Below, in pieces: positions 6,371 to 6,740 of a stretch of DNA of 6,740 nt (the stretch's first letter is position 1; every line of letters begins with the position of its first letter). Position numbers and translations under genes: made by a program. The notes below the pieces were generated by a model, which was not told where the DNA came from, ran no database searches, and saw only the letters and a program-made list of their open reading frames with translations. Origin of the DNA: UBA1443 sp964445745 (GTDB taxonomy: Bacteria; Omnitrophota; Omnitrophia; Omnitrophales; Aquincolibacteriaceae); assembly GCA_964445745.1 (NCBI GenBank), contig CAYULU010000057.1, forward strand, positions 1-6,740. The letters are read 5' to 3'.

Positions 6371-6740
6371 TATGCGTTCTCCACGAAGATGGTCCAGTTA
6401 ACGGTCAGTGTCGTAGCCGTCGCTGTCGGAAGGTCGAACTCGTCGAATGTACGATAGGCGTACATGATATCTCCGGCGCCCTTATACAAAGCTCCTAGCT
6501 GTGTTCCAGCGGTTCCGCTGCCAAGGATCAAGCACGCTTCGCTGAAATTGTCGTCTGCAGCGCCATAGACGTGGTCGGTTCCAACAAACACACATTGCAT
6601 CGTCAGTGACGTGACATGCCCATCCGTAAACCGTGTCGTCAGCAGGATAGGCTTCGAGATCTTGCTGGCTCCGATCATTCCGGTGTACAAATACCAGCTG
6701 TCATTTGGTAGCGTGCGCGTTGGTGGAAGGCCGGAATAAC
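6370..6740 (-). CDS. 3' part of a phage-module gene, start outside window
   Basis: The frame is open from the right edge to TAA at 6372-6370, so at least 122 residues are present and no start needs to lie in the window. A TTG at 6690 could be taken as a start. However, the upstream residues (PPTRTLPNDSWYLYTG) read as natural protein running into it, so truncation by the window edge is more likely. The segment includes TGMIGASKISKPILLTTRF and GDIMYAYRTFDEFDLP, and ends TLTVNWTIFVENA. It has no recognisable catalytic motif and no membrane segment. Alternating hydrophobic and polar residues suggest a beta-rich structural domain, such as a small tail or fibre-associated protein. It shares its final base with the start codon of the fibre-like gene and carries that gene's ribosome site in its last codons, so the two form an operon. 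Confidence 0.7.
   Translation of the reverse strand, partial: YSGLPPTRTLPNDSWYLYTGMIGASKISKPILLTTRFTDGHVTSLTMQCVFVGTDHVYGAADDNFSEACLILGSGTAGTQLGALYKGAGDIMYAYRTFDEFDLPTATATTLTVNWTIFVENA

Noticed and set aside
1..6740. tRNA genes, CRISPR arrays, IS ends or attachment sites
   Set aside because: I saw no cloverleaf, no regularly spaced repeats, no transposase frame and no flanking long direct repeats; almost all of the sequence is coding.

Overview
The window looks like part of the tail/adsorption module of a double-stranded DNA phage or prophage, with one host-like gene set into it in the opposite direction. The host signal comes from that gene. It encodes a lipoprotein with cysteine-rich repeats (CGNG...DPGEQCDDGN...DGCDEVC) of the kind abundant in Myxococcota, so a myxobacterium or relative is the most likely host. 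This is inference from one gene; no integrase, att site or housekeeping gene is present to separate prophage from free phage.

Layout in the order of minus-strand transcription, right to left. (1) The 3' end of an unrecognised gene (6740-6370) overlaps the next start by one base (TAATG). (2) A 529-residue tail-fibre-like protein (6370-4781) has a phage-type N-terminal anchoring segment and an unrecognised, cysteine-containing C-terminal part. (3) The plus-strand lipoprotein gene (3915-4730) follows, bounded by a divergent promoter region on one side and GC-rich inverted repeats plus a terminator-like hairpin on the other. This is the layout of a phage 'moron'. (4) A very large modular structural protein (3834-127, 1235 residues) carries several sequence signatures common in phage tail proteins. 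(5) After three bases comes the start of an Ig-like protein cut by the left edge (123-1).

The most notable regulatory feature is a good sigma70-like promoter in front of the 1235-residue gene. Its predicted start of transcription falls on the A of the ATG, and no Shine-Dalgarno sequence is seen, so the mRNA may be leaderless. The same AT-rich box could serve as a -10 element for the divergent lipoprotein gene.

Working model (inference): the minus-strand genes build the virion's host-recognition apparatus, while the lipoprotein is displayed on the host envelope after infection or lysogeny. A surface lipoprotein placed between adsorption genes recalls phage T5 Llp, which sits beside the receptor-binding gene oad and blocks the receptor. 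Superinfection exclusion or another lysogenic-conversion role is therefore a testable idea, not a conclusion. Base composition shifts at the left gene boundary, inside the lipoprotein gene and, less sharply, inside the 529-residue gene, so the region appears mosaic.
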